Assembly (NCBI RefSeq): GCF_000002595.2
Contig: NC_057013.1
Span: 5,578,670 to 5,642,669 of the forward strand
Direction of reading: 5' to 3'
Length of the DNA: 64,000 bases
DNA from: Chlamydomonas reinhardtii
Taxonomy: Eukaryota > Chlorophyta > Chlorophyceae > Chlamydomonadales > Chlamydomonadaceae
The notes beneath the pieces were generated by a model. The model saw nothing but the letters and a program-made list of their open reading frames with translations, was not told where the DNA came from and did not search any database. Positions within the stretch are counted from its first letter, which is position 1. Every line of letters begins with the position of its first letter. The position numbers and the translations under genes are program-made. Below, one piece after another: positions 19,563-31,737 of this stretch.

Positions 19563-22500
19563 ATGGCCGCAACCGTGAGCGCGACGCTGCTTGGCCTTCT
19601 CCAGTCGAGTGGGCAGGCAGAACGCCTTGGGCTCGCACAGGACGCATTTGATGCCATCCAGCACCAGCCCGTGTTCCAGCACTTCGCGAGCGTGCTCTCA
19701 AACGACGTGCACTTCGTGTCACCCGCGGATGAGGAGCTCGCCGCGCGGCACCACCACTACGAGGACCCGGCCGTGGAGGACGCAACGCTGGATCGGCTCA
19801 TCGACATGTACCTGACCGACCGCGAGGCCTTCGACGGCGACCCGCTGGCGTGCGAGCTGCGGCCGGAGATAGAATCCCTGCTGAAGCAGGGCCAGCTGGA
19901 GCGGCAGGCGGACGAGCACCTGGCGCGAAGCCACATGCACGTGTCCACTCTGCAGGAGGCCAGCTCCGTAACGCGGCTGCAGCAGCAGCAGGCGGAGCAG
20001 GGCCTGGCACGCCTGACGCGCGCCAAGGAGCACCAGCTGGCGCAGGCGGGCGCCGCTAACGCGGCCGACAACGCCTCGGTGCACGCTGTGCAGGAGTGCG
20101 GCCATGCGATGCAGGTGCGTGGCCGGGCAGGACAACTCCGTAAGCTACTATTGTACGCGTGTCGTCGTCCTAGCCACAAGCCTGCTGGTCGCGATCCGGC
20201 TAGTCGCAAACCTGGAACGATGCTGCTGGTTTTGGTTGGGGTGCTTGACTGCGTGTGCAACAGGACTTGTTGCGGCAGCGGCCGGAGGAGTGGCTGTTGC
20301 TGGCGCAGCCGCTGGACGACATCGTGGCAGCGGAGCGACTCACCGCGGCCGAGGTCGCCAAGTGGGTGGCGTGGCTGCCGGGGGGTGGCCAAATCAGAGA
20401 GGCACAGGGCGCGCGGGGTGCTTTCTGTTTGCAAAGAGCGCATCGCGCGCGAAAGGCGAGGCATGAGGCATACTTCCTGCACGTGTTACCGGTCGTACAG
20501 CCTGGGCTCGGGCGTGAACGTGACGCTTTCAGGTTCCGCGGCTGACGTGCCACCGAGCCAGCCTCCTCTACATTCTGAGCGCTGTGCCTGACCACGCCGG
20601 CCCCTCCCATACGCCAGGGCCAAGGAGCAGCAGCTCAACCCGGCGCAGCTGGCTCGGCGTGTGGCGGAGCAGGAGGCAGCGCAGGGGGCGCTTCCCGACA
20701 TGCCGTTCGGGCCCAGCACCACGCGCATGCTAGCAGGCAGGTCGCCTCACGCACCGTGTTCCGTTGCGTGTGCGCTCGTTTGATGCCAGCTGTGAGCAGG
20801 CCAGCTGCCAGCTGTGCGTTCACCATGGTGTAATGTTGTTGTCTGGAAAGCACAGTGTCGAACGCGGTGAATGTTGATCTGATGACACGGCCTCGGCACC
20901 CCTGAACCTCTGCCGCAGGCCTGACGACGGAGCAGTACGTGGGCGTGGCGGAGAAGGCGGAGGCGTGTGCGCAGCGCGGCCGCGACGTGCGCGACCGGGC
21001 AGAGCGCCTGCAGGCAGAGCTGGCGGGCTTGACACGGCAGGTGTGCGCGCGCGTGTGTGTTTGTGTGTGTATATGTGTGTGTGTGTGTGTTGAACACAAA
21101 ACAAACGGAACAAAGCCGCCGAACACGCGTGTGTGTAGGAGAGGGGCAGGAAACGAGGAAAGAGCTAGTGCAGGGGGGGAGGGGAGGCAGGGAACGGGGG
21201 CACACGGGCAGGCAGAGCGCCCTCATGCCACGCCGTGCCCCCGCATTCGACTCAGACTATTTACTACCCCTCCCCTCAAAGTCTTAACCTAATCTTGACT
21301 CCCCTCCCTCTCCCATCTGCCGCGCTCCGCGCCGCCCTCGTCACGCTCTTCGCGCGCACAGCGGCTGCTGCTGGAGCAGGCGGCGCGCGGCGAGCTGCCT
21401 GTGCCGCACGACCTGCTGGGCGGCAGCGAGGCGCAGCTGGCGGCTGAGGCGGAGCGGCTGAGGCGGGAGGTGGCGGCGTGAGTGGCATACTGCGCACTCA
21501 TGGTCGGACTGTACCTTCTTGTAATGTCGCATTCATACTGCGTACTGCGCGGGAGGGCAGGGAGCAGGCGTGCCATAGGGCCTACCCGGGCAGAGCGCGG
21601 GGAGCCGCCCGGCCCGCTACCTGTGGAACCTGCAGGCACCCATGCTGCTGCCGCGGGCCCGCTCTCCGAAACACGACCTGCTCCAGCGCCTCCCCCTTAC
21701 CCCTCCGACACTTCTTACCTCTGATGTTTATCACCCCGTTCTCCCCGAACGGCTACCCCCCCCCCGCAGTGTGCAGGAGAGTGACACGCGGCACGACCTG
21801 CTGGACCAGGTTGCGGCCAAGTCCACCGCCCAGGTGCGCACATGTGTGGGTTGGCTTTGGCCTGGAGTAGATGCACCGGGTAGCAGCATTCATAGTTGAT
21901 ATGCTGTACTCTCAGCCGACAAACCGAATACCGTGCACACACGCATCCCACTCACATCGCACACACCAAGTGAGTGCGTGTCACCGGTTCTGCGATTTCC
22001 CTTTCCTTGTGTTCCTCCATCCATCCCCAGGTGAAGAAGGCTCTGTGGCTGGTGCGGCACCAGCAGCTGGGCTACATGATTGCGCTGCAGAAGCAGCTGC
22101 TGGAGGTGCAGATGAGCCAGTGGGCGCGAGTGGAGGTGCTGCAGGTGAGGCACGGAGGAGGCTGGAGGTGGGGGAGGTGGGGGTGGGGGGAGGACAGAGG
22201 AGGAGGAGGAGGAGGAGGAGGAGGAGGAGGAGGAGGAGGAGGAGGAGGAGGAGGAGGAGGAGGAGGAGGAGGAGGAGGAGGAGGAGGAGGAGGAGGAGAT
22301 GCAGAGGAGGAGGAGGAGGAGGAGGAGGAGGAGGAGGAGGAGGAGGAGGAGGAGGAGGGGGAGAAGGAGGAGGAGGAGGAGGAGGAGGAGGAGGAGGAGG
22401 AGGAGGAGGAGGAGGAGGAGGAGAGAGAAGCAGTGGACAAGCGGGCATCATGTGCTTTGGCATCTTAGGGTCTCACAATGTCACATTGCCCCATCGACGC

Positions 22501-23661
22501 AGTGCTCGCAGTGACACAGCGTTGGAAGCGGCGCACCATTTCCCCACACCTGCACCCCGATTCAAGCTTTTTCACACAAGCCGCTTCCGCACCACCCCCA
22601 ACCTGTTGCCACCCCGCAAACCCGAATTGCCTCTGGCCCTTTCTTGTCTTTTCACGCAGATGGTGCGCTCCGAGGAGCGGCGCTCGCTGACCGACCTGTG
22701 GGCGGCGCTGCAGAAGCTGGCGCAGGAGCTGGACGCCGCAGTGCGCGCCTCCGCTGCAGACGCCGCAGACGCCGCGTCCTGGACGCAGCACGCCGAGCAC
22801 GACGCAGCGCTGGCCTCCTCCGCCGGCGCCACCGCGCTGCTTGGCAGCGAGGCGGCCCTGTGTGCGCAGTTCGCGGTCTTCGACGCGGAGCGACAGCTGC
22901 TTTCACGCCTGGCGACAGCGGCGTCCGCCGCGGCAGCCGACGGCGGGCCTTCGGCCTCGGCGTCGTCCTCGCTGGACGCACAGGCGGGGTCGGCGTCCCT
23001 GTCGATGTCGGCATCCGGGTCTGCAGGAGCGGGGCTGCTGGGGTTGGGCGGCGGCCTCGCAGCCGCCATGGGCCTGGGCGGCGGCGGCCTGGGCGGCAGT
23101 GGTAGCATGGGCCTGGGCGGCAGCATCAGCGGCAATGCCTTCTTGGATAGCGTCATGGCCGACCCCTCGCAGCGCACCGTGTGCCAGCTGGCGGCGGCGG
23201 TGGAGGCCACGGCGGGCCTCATGGCGCGGCTGCAGGCCACACTGGCGGGCCGGCTGGGCGACACGCTGCCGCGCATGGTGGCGGCGGGCGAGGCGGGCGT
23301 GCAGGAGGCGCGCGCCGTGCTGGCATGCCCCGCGGAATCCGCCTCCGCCTGTGTGACCACTTCATCAGCCTCGGCACTCGGGGCCGCAGCGGGAGCGGCA
23401 TGGCCGGTGCTGCGGGACCCTGCCTTTGAGGCCGAGCTGGCGGCGCTGCGAGAGGACCTGGCGGGCCTGACGGCGGAGATCACGCGCTACACGCAGCGCG
23501 CCAACCTGCTGGCGCAGGAGTCCAAGGCGCAGAGCGAGCAGGCGCGGGCGGAGCGCGGCGTGCTGGCCGGGTTCTGGAACGCGCCGGAGCGGCTGACCCG
23601 CGACACGCAGGCGCTGCGGGACCGGCTGGGCGCGCTGCTGTTAGCGGCGGGTGCGCATTAG
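19563..23661 (+). CDS. Coiled-coil protein, HAUS3-like augmin subunit
   Basis: Eight exons: 19563-20114, 20264-20370, 20618-20736, 20919-21040, 21362-21477, 21770-21833, 22031-22144, 22660-23661. The product is 731 aa. The N-terminus (AIQHQPVFQHFASVLSNDV, then ATLDRLIDMYLT, then ELRPEIESLLK) lines up in order with the start of HAUS3, the augmin subunit that helps recruit gamma-tubulin for microtubule branching. Most of the rest is predicted coiled coil rich in Ala, Gln, Glu and Arg. The last exon adds a long alanine/glycine-rich insertion before a final coiled coil. The exon 2 end and the GC donor of exon 3 (GCAG|GCAGGT) are the least secure junctions, chosen for phase. Start: the first ATG (19563), shortly after an open stretch without ATG. 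The HAUS3 assignment is by eye; a generic coiled-coil protein is the alternative. Confidence 0.6.
22195..22425 (+). repeat. Long (GGA)n/(GAG)n polypurine tract
   Basis: About 230 nt of almost pure GGA then GAG triplets, broken once near 22298-22303, fill most of the last intron (22145-22659) of the coiled-coil gene. The sense strand is purine, the template pyrimidine. Confidence 0.95.
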
Positions 23662-23881
23662 GAGGCTGGCACATGGCTAGGTTGGGCATGGATTGGAAGG
23701 GCATCGGAAGGACACAGGGCGCGGTGGGGGCGGGCGGCGGGGCCTTTCCGCCGGGGCCTGTCCTGAGCACAGTCGCGACGCAAATGCAAGTTGAATGTTG
23801 CAGGTGTCGGGGAGTTAAAGCGCTGCACGAGAGTTTGGTAGCGCATATACAACCAAATCAAAGCTAAAGGTTCGCTCAGCC

Positions 23882-23886
23882 TGTAA
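23882..23886 (+). terminator. Poly(A) signal TGTAA of the HAUS3-like gene
   Basis: TGTAA 221 nt past the stop. 23887-24198 up to the next start codon shows no gene and would hold the FLP promoter and 5' UTR. Confidence 0.55.
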
Positions 23887-24198
23887 CCCGTCGCGTCCGC
23901 AAGCCGAGCACACAAGTCATGGCTTGCGCTGTAGCCCAATTGGTCATGTGCAATAAGACTCTTAATGGATAGTCAATAGCTCGAATTCATCCGCAACAGG
24001 GTCGTGAGGAAACACAATCGGGCTCGATCAGCATCAAGTCTTCGGGGGGCCGTCTTGAACAGGTTCCGATAGCAGGTATCCATACCATAACACTGACACT
24101 ATCTAAAACCACGAAAGGATCTAGCACCAGCTCAGGAAAAGGAAAGGGAGCATTGCTATACGCTCATACCCCCAAAAAGCAGGTTCTCCGTCTCCAAA

Positions 24199-27100
24199 AT
24201 GCAGCTTAAGCAGCAAGTAGGCCGCCGGCATCAGGCGTTCCAGGGCTCGCGCGGTGTTGTGCGGCGACCCACCAGCATCGTGTGCCAGGCCAGCGGGAAT
24301 GAGCAGCAGTCTCGCCGGCAGGTGATCGGCACCCTGGTCAACCTAGGCGCATCGCTGGTTGCCGCGCCTGCTATGGCCGACGCGTTCCTTTCGTCTACGG
24401 GAGCCCGGTAAGCGCGTGCGGGTCGCATGCAGCTCCGAGCGCAGCACACGCTGGTCGTTCGGGGCCTGTCGCTTGCCTATTCGCCTCTTCACACACCAAT
24501 TTGCCAAAATGGCAACGAAGATCTTGGATTCGCTGCAGACGTTTGGGCTTGACTTTTGATACGGTACCGCTTGCTGCCGACACCCCCATAATGCCGTGTG
24601 CCCCCTCTGCAGCGGCCTTCTGGCTGAGGAGGAGCAGCGCCTGTACCAGCTGCGTGTGGAGAAGGAGACCGCTGCTCGGGAGGAGCTGGCGCGGGAGCGC
24701 TCACTTCTGGAGCAGGAGGCCAAGCGCACGCAAGTGAGTCTGTGGTTGGTCCCAGCGCTAGCGCGGCTGGACGACCTGCCAGACCCCGCCTTGCGCGGAG
24801 TCCGGCAGATTTGGGGAGTTTTGAAATCATTGGTCCTCAGCATGTGCGGGCCGGCGCGCTCACATGCCCAGACTTAGTGCACTGCACGGTCTGCTTCGTA
24901 GCAGCTGAGGCCCCGACGCGGCGATCTGGTGGCCGTGGATTGGGCAAAACCTGTGCCTGCGCTGTGTGTGCCGGCAAAGGCGTGGTGTTGAGCGCATGTG
25001 GCATGCGCTCGGTTATGCCTTGTCTCCTGCGATGGCCCGCTTCTCTGTGGATAAGTGTTGTGCTGTGCTGTGCAGTGCTAAACACGGTATGTATGCATGC
25101 ATGTGGGTTGCTGTATTGCCGTGGTGGTTTTGGCAAGAACTCATCGATCGTGTCTGTTGCTGAACTGCTATGTTGTCTGTTGCTGGTATGCTGTGTTGTG
25201 TTGTGGGTTTGTAATGTGCTGCGTTTCGTGCTGTGGACGTGTACCCATCCGGCGCTTTCCCAATACGCCTCCCCCGCAGTTGTTCTCATGGATGCACCCG
25301 CTAGCCTCTAACGACGTAAGCCGCATGCATTACATCCAGGCATGGTCAATCTGCTGCGGGCGACTTGCTGCGTTATGGCTTGACGGTGTTGCTTGCGTGC
25401 TCTTGTGTGGTGGTATTGAACTTTCCCTCGTTGTGTGGCGTGACTGGACGCGTGTTTCGTGCGCAGTGTGTGCATCCTGTGTCTGCTTCGTGCTCTGGTC
25501 CGGGGCCGCGTGCCCGCAAACCGACGCCGCGCATGCATGGTCCTCACCCCCGCAGCCCGGTACCATCAACGCCTCTGCGGCTTTGCCATTGCCCTGATCA
25601 CCCACAACCCGCTCATACCAAGCGCCGCGCTTCTGCGCTGCATCCCAATCTCTCCACCTCCACCTCCTTTCCTCCTTCATGCCCCGCACTCACATCCTGT
25701 CCTCTGTTCTTTCCCCATCCACCCGACCCACCTCATCTTCCCGCCCCCAGGACGGCAAGCTGTGCGCCACGCCATTTGGGGTGGACGTGGTGGGCATCAC
25801 GGAGCTGATTGCGCTCATTGGCGCGCTGGTGGGCGGCGTGACGGCGCGGCGGCGCAAGGAGGAGGTGGAGCGCCTGAACGAGCAGCTGCGCTCCATCAAC
25901 CTCAACCTGCGCCAGCAGGCGCGCGCCGGCACCGTGTACGCGCCAGGTAGGGGTGGTGTGTGGGTGCGGGCGAGGGCAGGGGTAAGGGGCAAGGGTGAAG
26001 GGGAAGGGAAGGGAGCCGCTGATGGGGCCCCGGCGGGAGCCGCGAGCTGCGCGACCAACGGGGGCGGTCAGGGGCGGGCGTGCACGTGGCAGGGCGATGG
26101 TGGAACTGGGTTTTGCGGTGTAGGAGCGCGGCATAGGACGAGGTAGGCGGTGGCCGGGCGGATGGGCAAAATGGGCGACGGCCGCGCGCGGGAACGGTTG
26201 AGCTGGAAGCTTCGCTCGGAATGGACGTCGGAGGTCACTCAGACGGGTCAGGGCCTCCTCTCGCTGAGTGTGCTTATTTGCGCACCCAGACTAGGGGCCG
26301 CTGCCGACCATCCGCGCCTTGCCTAACCCGCCGCGCCTGCCTCGGCCGGCCCCTGCATCCCCAGGCCTGAGCTACGCACCCCCGGCTGCCGGTGGCGCCG
26401 TGGCGGCGCCCTCGCGCAACGGCACCGCCGCCGCGCCCCTGGTGGTGCCCGCCGCTGCCGCCGTGGCCACCCTGCCGCCGCCCGCCGCCGTGGTGCCCAA
26501 GCCCGAGCCCGTGGCCGCCTCCATCCCCAGCGCCTCGCCCGCCTCCGCCGCCCTCAACACGCTATTCAGCATGGAGGAGGAGGAGATGAGCAGCGACCAG
26601 ATCCAGTGCAAGGAGGCGCTGCGCGCAGGTGCGTGGCGCGGGCGGCGATTTGCTGGCGGGAATTGGCGGAATGAGCGGGTTTGCCAGGGGCGGACAGCAT
26701 AGCCGCGGCCCCGCGAGCGCGATCCCAGTCAGCGCGGTTCGCAGCTTCTCAGGTTCAAACTCAGTGCGGCGAAGTACTTTTGCGACAGCTCGGCTCATGG
26801 TCCGAACGCCCGCACCTCCACCCGCCTTTTGCGCCTTGTAAAAGAGAGTCTAGGATAGGAAACACCTTTCGCCTGTTCGCCTGTTGTGTGAAAACCGCAG
26901 GCAAGCGGTTGCTCAAGGAGAAGAACGGCGCCGCGGCCATGGTGCGCTTCGAGAAGGCGCTCATGCTGTCCAAGGCTCTGGCGGACAAGGTGGGAGAGGG
27001 AATGGTGCGTATGCGCCTCTGCCTCGGCCCACTGGCTGCTGGCGGCGCCGGCGTTGCGGCCTGCGCATGCGACAGGGCGAGCGCCTGGGTAGCGTACGAG

Positions 27101-28286
27101 ACGGCCCGCTGGCGGGTTTGGGGCTGCATACCTCGTCTGTGACGCTGCATGCCGCATTTGCTCAATGCGGTAGTGTCTGAACGCGCTCCTGTGGCCCTGC
27201 GGCCTCCTCCTTGCCGCTTCCCCAGGTGCAAGAGCGCCGCGCGCAGCGCGGTCTCGCCGCCTCCTGCCGCATCACGCACCAGTACCGCCAGGTGGGTCGC
27301 AGGAGGAGAGCGAGGGGATGAGGGGCGGGGGACTGGCGGGGCGGGTGGGACGGCATGTCAACCAGGGTGCGGACTGAGGAGTGGGAGAGCCGGGCGGTGG
27401 GAATGGAGGAGGTACCCTCGCGCGGTACCCTAGAGGTCTATAGCCTTGAACAGCCCCGTAGGCCGTTCTTCAACGGCGGTGGCGTGTGAAAACGGCGTGG
27501 GAGGCGCCCGGCACCATGAGGCAGCGTAGTTGTTGGCGAGCTCCTTTCCTCCTTATGCACGTGCATGGTTCCTCAGCCCGACGAGTCGCCAGTTCGACGA
27601 CGTCATCTGTCTCGTGAGCATGAGGCTCCGCCCCTCGCGTGGTCAACCCCCCCCCATTGCTCCTGGCTACGCCCTCTCGTCTTATCTAACATGCATGGAC
27701 CCCCCCCCCCAACCGCCCGCAACCCAACAGGCCATCAAGCACCTGGAGCGTGTGCTGGAGATCTCCCGGGAGATCGGCGAGTACACTGGTGAGTTTACGA
27801 CATAATGAGCTGGCCGCTATGGTCCCATTAGGCCGGCGGCAGCCGGGCTGCAGTGCACGTGTTCGTATGGCGCGTGCGGGAGTCAAGGGAGCTAGGGCCG
27901 TGTCAGAGTGTGGCTGCCCACGGGTAGCTGGGTAAGCTGGCAGAGCGCCTGTGCCAAGCCCCCAATTAGTGCACCGCTTAGCCGCATCACTGGTTGCGCG
28001 CATACCCGTGCACGTCAGCTAGGCCTCTTAACGCGCCATCGTCAACATTCGCCCACCAGGAGCTGAGCATACAGATTACAGTCTTATGTGACACTGTTCG
28101 CATCCATCAACCCAGAACTGAGCACTGTGCCGTGCCCTACTTTCAACCCACCCGCCCCCCCCCCCAGGTGACGCCGACGCGTTCGGCACCATGGCCGACT
28201 GCTACACCGACATGGGCGAGTTCGAGAAGGCCGCCGTGTACTACGACAAGTACATTGAGCGCATGAACAAGGACGGCCCCATCTAA
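24199..28286 (+). CDS. FLP: FLU-like TPR protein, chlorophyll synthesis regulator
   Basis: Nine exons: 24199-24407, 24613-24733, 25280-25315, 25751-25946, 26365-26628, 26901-26989, 27226-27291, 27731-27788, 28168-28286. The product is 385 aa (373 without exon 3). FLU/FLP proteins bind glutamyl-tRNA reductase at plastid membranes and damp 5-aminolevulinate synthesis in the dark. Visible: a basic, Ser/Gln-rich transit-peptide-like start; a coiled-coil exon 2; a highly characteristic membrane block (ATPFGVDVVGITELIALIG, about residues 128-147) followed by a coiled coil; a proline/alanine linker; and three C-terminal TPR units (GKRLLKEKNGAAAMVRFEKA, then AIKHLERVLEISREIGEY, then GTMADCYTDMGEFEKAAVYY). 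TPR length and order match FLU. All phases agree. TGTAA at 28983-28987 is about 700 nt downstream. Confidence 0.9.
25280..25315 (+). other. FLP: 36-nt in-frame cassette exon of FLP
   Basis: Exon 3 encodes 12 residues (LFSWMHPLASND) between two phase-0 introns, so skipping keeps the frame. FLP of Chlamydomonas reinhardtii is reported to occur as long and short splice forms; this exon is the obvious candidate for the difference. The skipping itself is inferred, not seen. Confidence 0.65.
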
Positions 28287-28982
28287 GTCTGCGACGTTGC
28301 AAGAGCAGCTGCTGCCAGGGCCCCTCTTAGTTAGCAGCTAGGCTGTGAGGTGGCGGCTGACGGCCGGGCCTGCAGCCCGGGCTGCGTGGCTTGGCGCAGT
28401 GGTTGCGCGCTGCAGCTCTGCCAAGCAGGAGACGGAAGGCTGGAGGAAAAGGAGTAAAGGCTGAGGCGGCACTGCGACAGTCGCCCGCCTGTGGCTGCGC
28501 GTATGCGAGTGCGTGAGCGGTCCGGTATTGATACGATGGGTGGTATGTGAGTGCGTGCATGTTATTAAGGCGCAGCTGCGGGCAAGGTCGCAGAGGCGAC
28601 TTTGTGTTTTGTATTGAGAGATGAGGTGTACGGTACGCATTGAGGGCATCACCAAGTGCGGCACGATGGCAAAAGCCTCGAGTGCCTCACGGTAACATTT
28701 TGATTTATGCCGGGACACCGGGCATTGTGTGTTGAAATGGCAGTGCATGGACGTTAGGTGTAGCCGCTGTGGGATGAGTGCAGGACAGGCACAAGATATC
28801 TTACGGGGCTACACCACAGAACAATGCTGCGATGCGGTGGCGAAGCGAATAAAATTATTGGTGTCCATTTTCTGGGACCCTAGACGCACGGCCGGTGTGT
28901 GCCAGTTTCAGCAATATGTGCGACGTGTTGGTCCACTGCCGCCTTATGTGTTGCGGGATTTGAGGCATGGCGCTGGTCGCGA

Positions 28983-28987
28983 TGTAA
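28983..28987 (+). terminator. Poly(A) signal TGTAA of FLP
   Basis: The only TGTAA found between the FLP stop (28286) and the tRNA repeat. The 28287-29001 interval is otherwise the FLP 3' UTR with no further gene. Confidence 0.45.
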
Positions 28988-29001
28988 AACTGCGAGAGTG
29001 C

Positions 29002-29566
29002 TGGGGCCAAGGTTGCCAAGGCTGGGTCTTGAGTACGCTCTGATGGACGCCGCAAGGCGATCAATTCCCCCGCAGACTTAGCCCTTCGCATCACATAGCT
29101 ATCTCTGAGCCAATATGTTAACTTATGATTGCGAAATAGGCACATCCACCACGGCAATTCCGCGTCGTAAATCCCGTCCAAGGCCGACGGCTCCGTGGCG
29201 TAATGGTGGCGCGTCGGATTCCAATGATTGTTGGTACTATCCGAAGGTTGGGGGTTCGATCCCCTCCGGGGTCAGTTTTGCCCTCTTGTGAGGCAGGGTC
29301 GTGGCTTCCGCGGCCTGGAAGGCTTTGCCCTGTCTGGCCTTGCAGGGGGAGCGCATGCCCCGCCTGGTAGGTCTTCCAGTCAATACTTGTGTTACTTTAG
29401 GCCTCATGAAGGCGCACGTGATGGGATACACAGTAGTTGCTTCAGACTGCATCCTCTGCACCTGACGGCGATGGTGCCGCTTCGCCCCAAGCTTGGCCCA
29501 AGCAGTCTGGCGCCCATGCCAGCGCCAAAACCCTATCTACGGACCTCTCAAGAACGCGTCTCTTTT
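29002..29566 (+). repeat. Inverted repeat copy A with tRNA-Trp
   Basis: This segment is repeated in opposite orientation at 40265-40920. Shared blocks outside the tRNA include GAGTACGCTCTGATGGACGC, CCCCCGCAGACTT, CGCATCACATAGCTA, GCGGCCTGGAAGGCTTTGCC, TCTTCCAGTCAATACTTGTG and CAGCGCCA. Copy B has extra inserted stretches of 20-45 bp. The inner edge of this copy lies about 30 bp from the stop codon of the NLR-like gene. Confidence 0.9.
29189..29274 (+). tRNA. tRNA-Trp(CCA), 14-nt intron
   Basis: An 86-nt gene, 72 nt after removal of the intron at 29225-29238. A 7-bp acceptor stem (GGCTCCG with CGGGGTC, two G-U pairs), D arm, a 5-bp anticodon stem TCGGA/TCCGA, T arm with GGTTCGATCCC (B box) and discriminator A are all present. 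The anticodon CCA is at 29221-29223 and the intron starts one base 3' of the anticodon, the canonical nuclear position. No CCA tail is encoded. A TTTT pol III stop follows at 29276-29279. Confidence 0.95.
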
Positions 29567-29597
29567 ACTCTGTGCTTGTAGGTGCAACACAAACGTC

Positions 29598-31703
29598 TCA
29601 CACGCCCGCTCCAACGGCCTCCTCTCGGCGCCACACCCGTATCGTGAGGTCGCTGCTACCGCTTGCCAGCAGCTGCTGCTGCCCCCCGCCACACCAGCTC
29701 ACGCAGTGCGCCACGTCCGTGTGCCCATGCAGCACCGCCACACACACCCCGCTCGCCACGTCCCACACCCGCACGGCCTTGTCGGTGCCGCTGCTCGCCA
29801 GCTGCACCGAGTCCCGCCGCCACGACAGGCCGTGCACGAAGGTGCCCACAGCAATCCTCCGCACGCAGCGCCACGCCGCCTGCTGCTCCAGCTGCTGCTG
29901 CTTCTCGCCTGCTGGGCCTACGTCCGCCGCCACAACCCTTGAAGCAGGTACCGCCGCCGAGTCGACTGGGGCTCCAGTGCCCGCGTCCGCGTCCGCGTCC
30001 GTGTCAGCGTGCTCTGCCCACAGCTGGATCTCTTTTCCCCACGTGCCGCACGCCAGGTATCGTCCACACGGGCTCCAGGCCACCGCATCCATCATGTCTC
30101 CCACCGGCAGCACGGCGGTGCAACGCCAGCCACTGCCCGGCCCCGCCGCAGCCCCTGGTGCTGCCGGTGTTGCCGGTGCTGTTGGTGCTGGCGCAGGTGC
30201 TGGCGCCGTACCAGCTACTGCCGAGCTGCCGTCACCGCCGGCCTCGCCACAAGACCACACCCGGAGCTCCTTCTCAATGCCCCCGCTCGCCAGGCGCCGG
30301 CCGTCAGGGCTGGCGCTGAGGGCGCACACGCGGTCGGCGTGGCCTTTCAGCACCTCGAAACACTCCCGCGGCTCTTCATCTGTCGGCTCGGCCGCGTTCA
30401 CAGGCCCGCCAGCACCTTCCGCTCCTCCCGCCACCGCTGCTGCTGCTACTGCTCCTGCTGCTGCTGCCGCACTGCTGCCTGCTACGCCCTCAGCTGGCGG
30501 CGGCGCCGGCGGCTGCTGGTGCCGCCGCCGCCACAGCCGGATGTCTCCATCCATGCCCGCGGTGGCGAGCACCTCGCCCGCAGGCGGCAACCAGCACACC
30601 GCACCCACCCGCTTGCTGTGCCCCTGCAGCGTGGCCACGCAGCGCGCAGACACCACTCCCGCCCCCGCCCCCGCCCCCGCCCCCGCCCCCGCCCCCGCCC
30701 CCGCCCCAGCCCCAGCCCCAGCCCCAGCCCCAGCCCCAGCGCCAGCCCCAGCCCCAACGCCAGCCTTCGAGCTCTCCGCCGTCGTGCCAGTCGCACCAGT
30801 TTCCGCCCTGCCCGCACGGGCATCAGCCGCCGCCGTCGCCGCCGCCGCCGCCGCCGGGCCGGCCGCCTCCACCGCCCACACGCGCACGCTCTTGTCCCAG
30901 CTGCCGCTCGCCAGCCGCGCCGCGTCCTGCCGCCAGCCCACCGTGTCGACGGCGTTGGTGTGCCCCTGCAGAACCGCCAGGCACTGCCCCGTGCGGTGGT
31001 CCCACAGCCGGACAGTGCAGTCCACAGAGCTGCTCGCAAGCAGCGCCAGCGGCGGCGCCAGCGGCGGTGGCTGCGGCGGCGGCGGCAGATTTGCGCCGCT
31101 AGTGGCAGCGCAGGCTCCTGCCCCTACTGCAGCTGGTGGTGCTGATGACGACGTCGCAAGTGGCAGTGTGACCGGCGCCCAGGCCACGGCGGTGACACGG
31201 TCGGTGTGGCGGTGGCGGTCGGTCTCGTCCTCCTCCCCCTCCTCTTCCTCACCCTCCTGCGGCCCCTGCTCCTGCTCCGCGGCTGCCGCCAACCCTGCTG
31301 CCCCGGCCTCGCCGCTTGCTGCGCGCGCCGCGGCCTCCCGCTCCTTCTCCCTCTCCCTCTCCTTCTCCCTCTTTCTCCGCTGCTGCCGCTGCTCCTGCCG
31401 TTGCTGCTCCTGCTGCGCCGCCTTCCCCGCGGCCTCATCGCGCAGTGCCGCCGCCACCGACCACACACGAACCGTGCGCAGCCAGTCGCCCGAGGCCAGG
31501 AGCTGCCCGTCGGGGCTCCATGCCACGTTGGCCACCGGCCCCAGGTGGCCCTCCAGCACGGCCAGGCAGCTGCCGGCAGCTGCGCACCAGAGCTTCACGG
31601 CGCGGTCCCACGGGCCACAGGAGGCCAGCTGGCGGCCGTCGGGGCTGTAGGCCAGCCCCATCACCTGGGGGGGAGGCGGCCAGGAGCACACGGGAGGGAA
31701 TGT

Positions 31704-31737
<34 letters not shown>

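Noticed and set aside
21871-23661. 596-codon continuous plus-strand frame
   Set aside because: Only the parts 22031-22144 and 22660-23661 are coding. The middle is a GGA/GAG tract inside an intron with good splice sites on both sides.
29437-31650. 737-codon plus-strand open frame
   Set aside because: It is the antisense shadow of the WD40 exon. GC-rich codon bias keeps the opposite strand open; the minus frame has clear WD40 motifs and matching splice phases.
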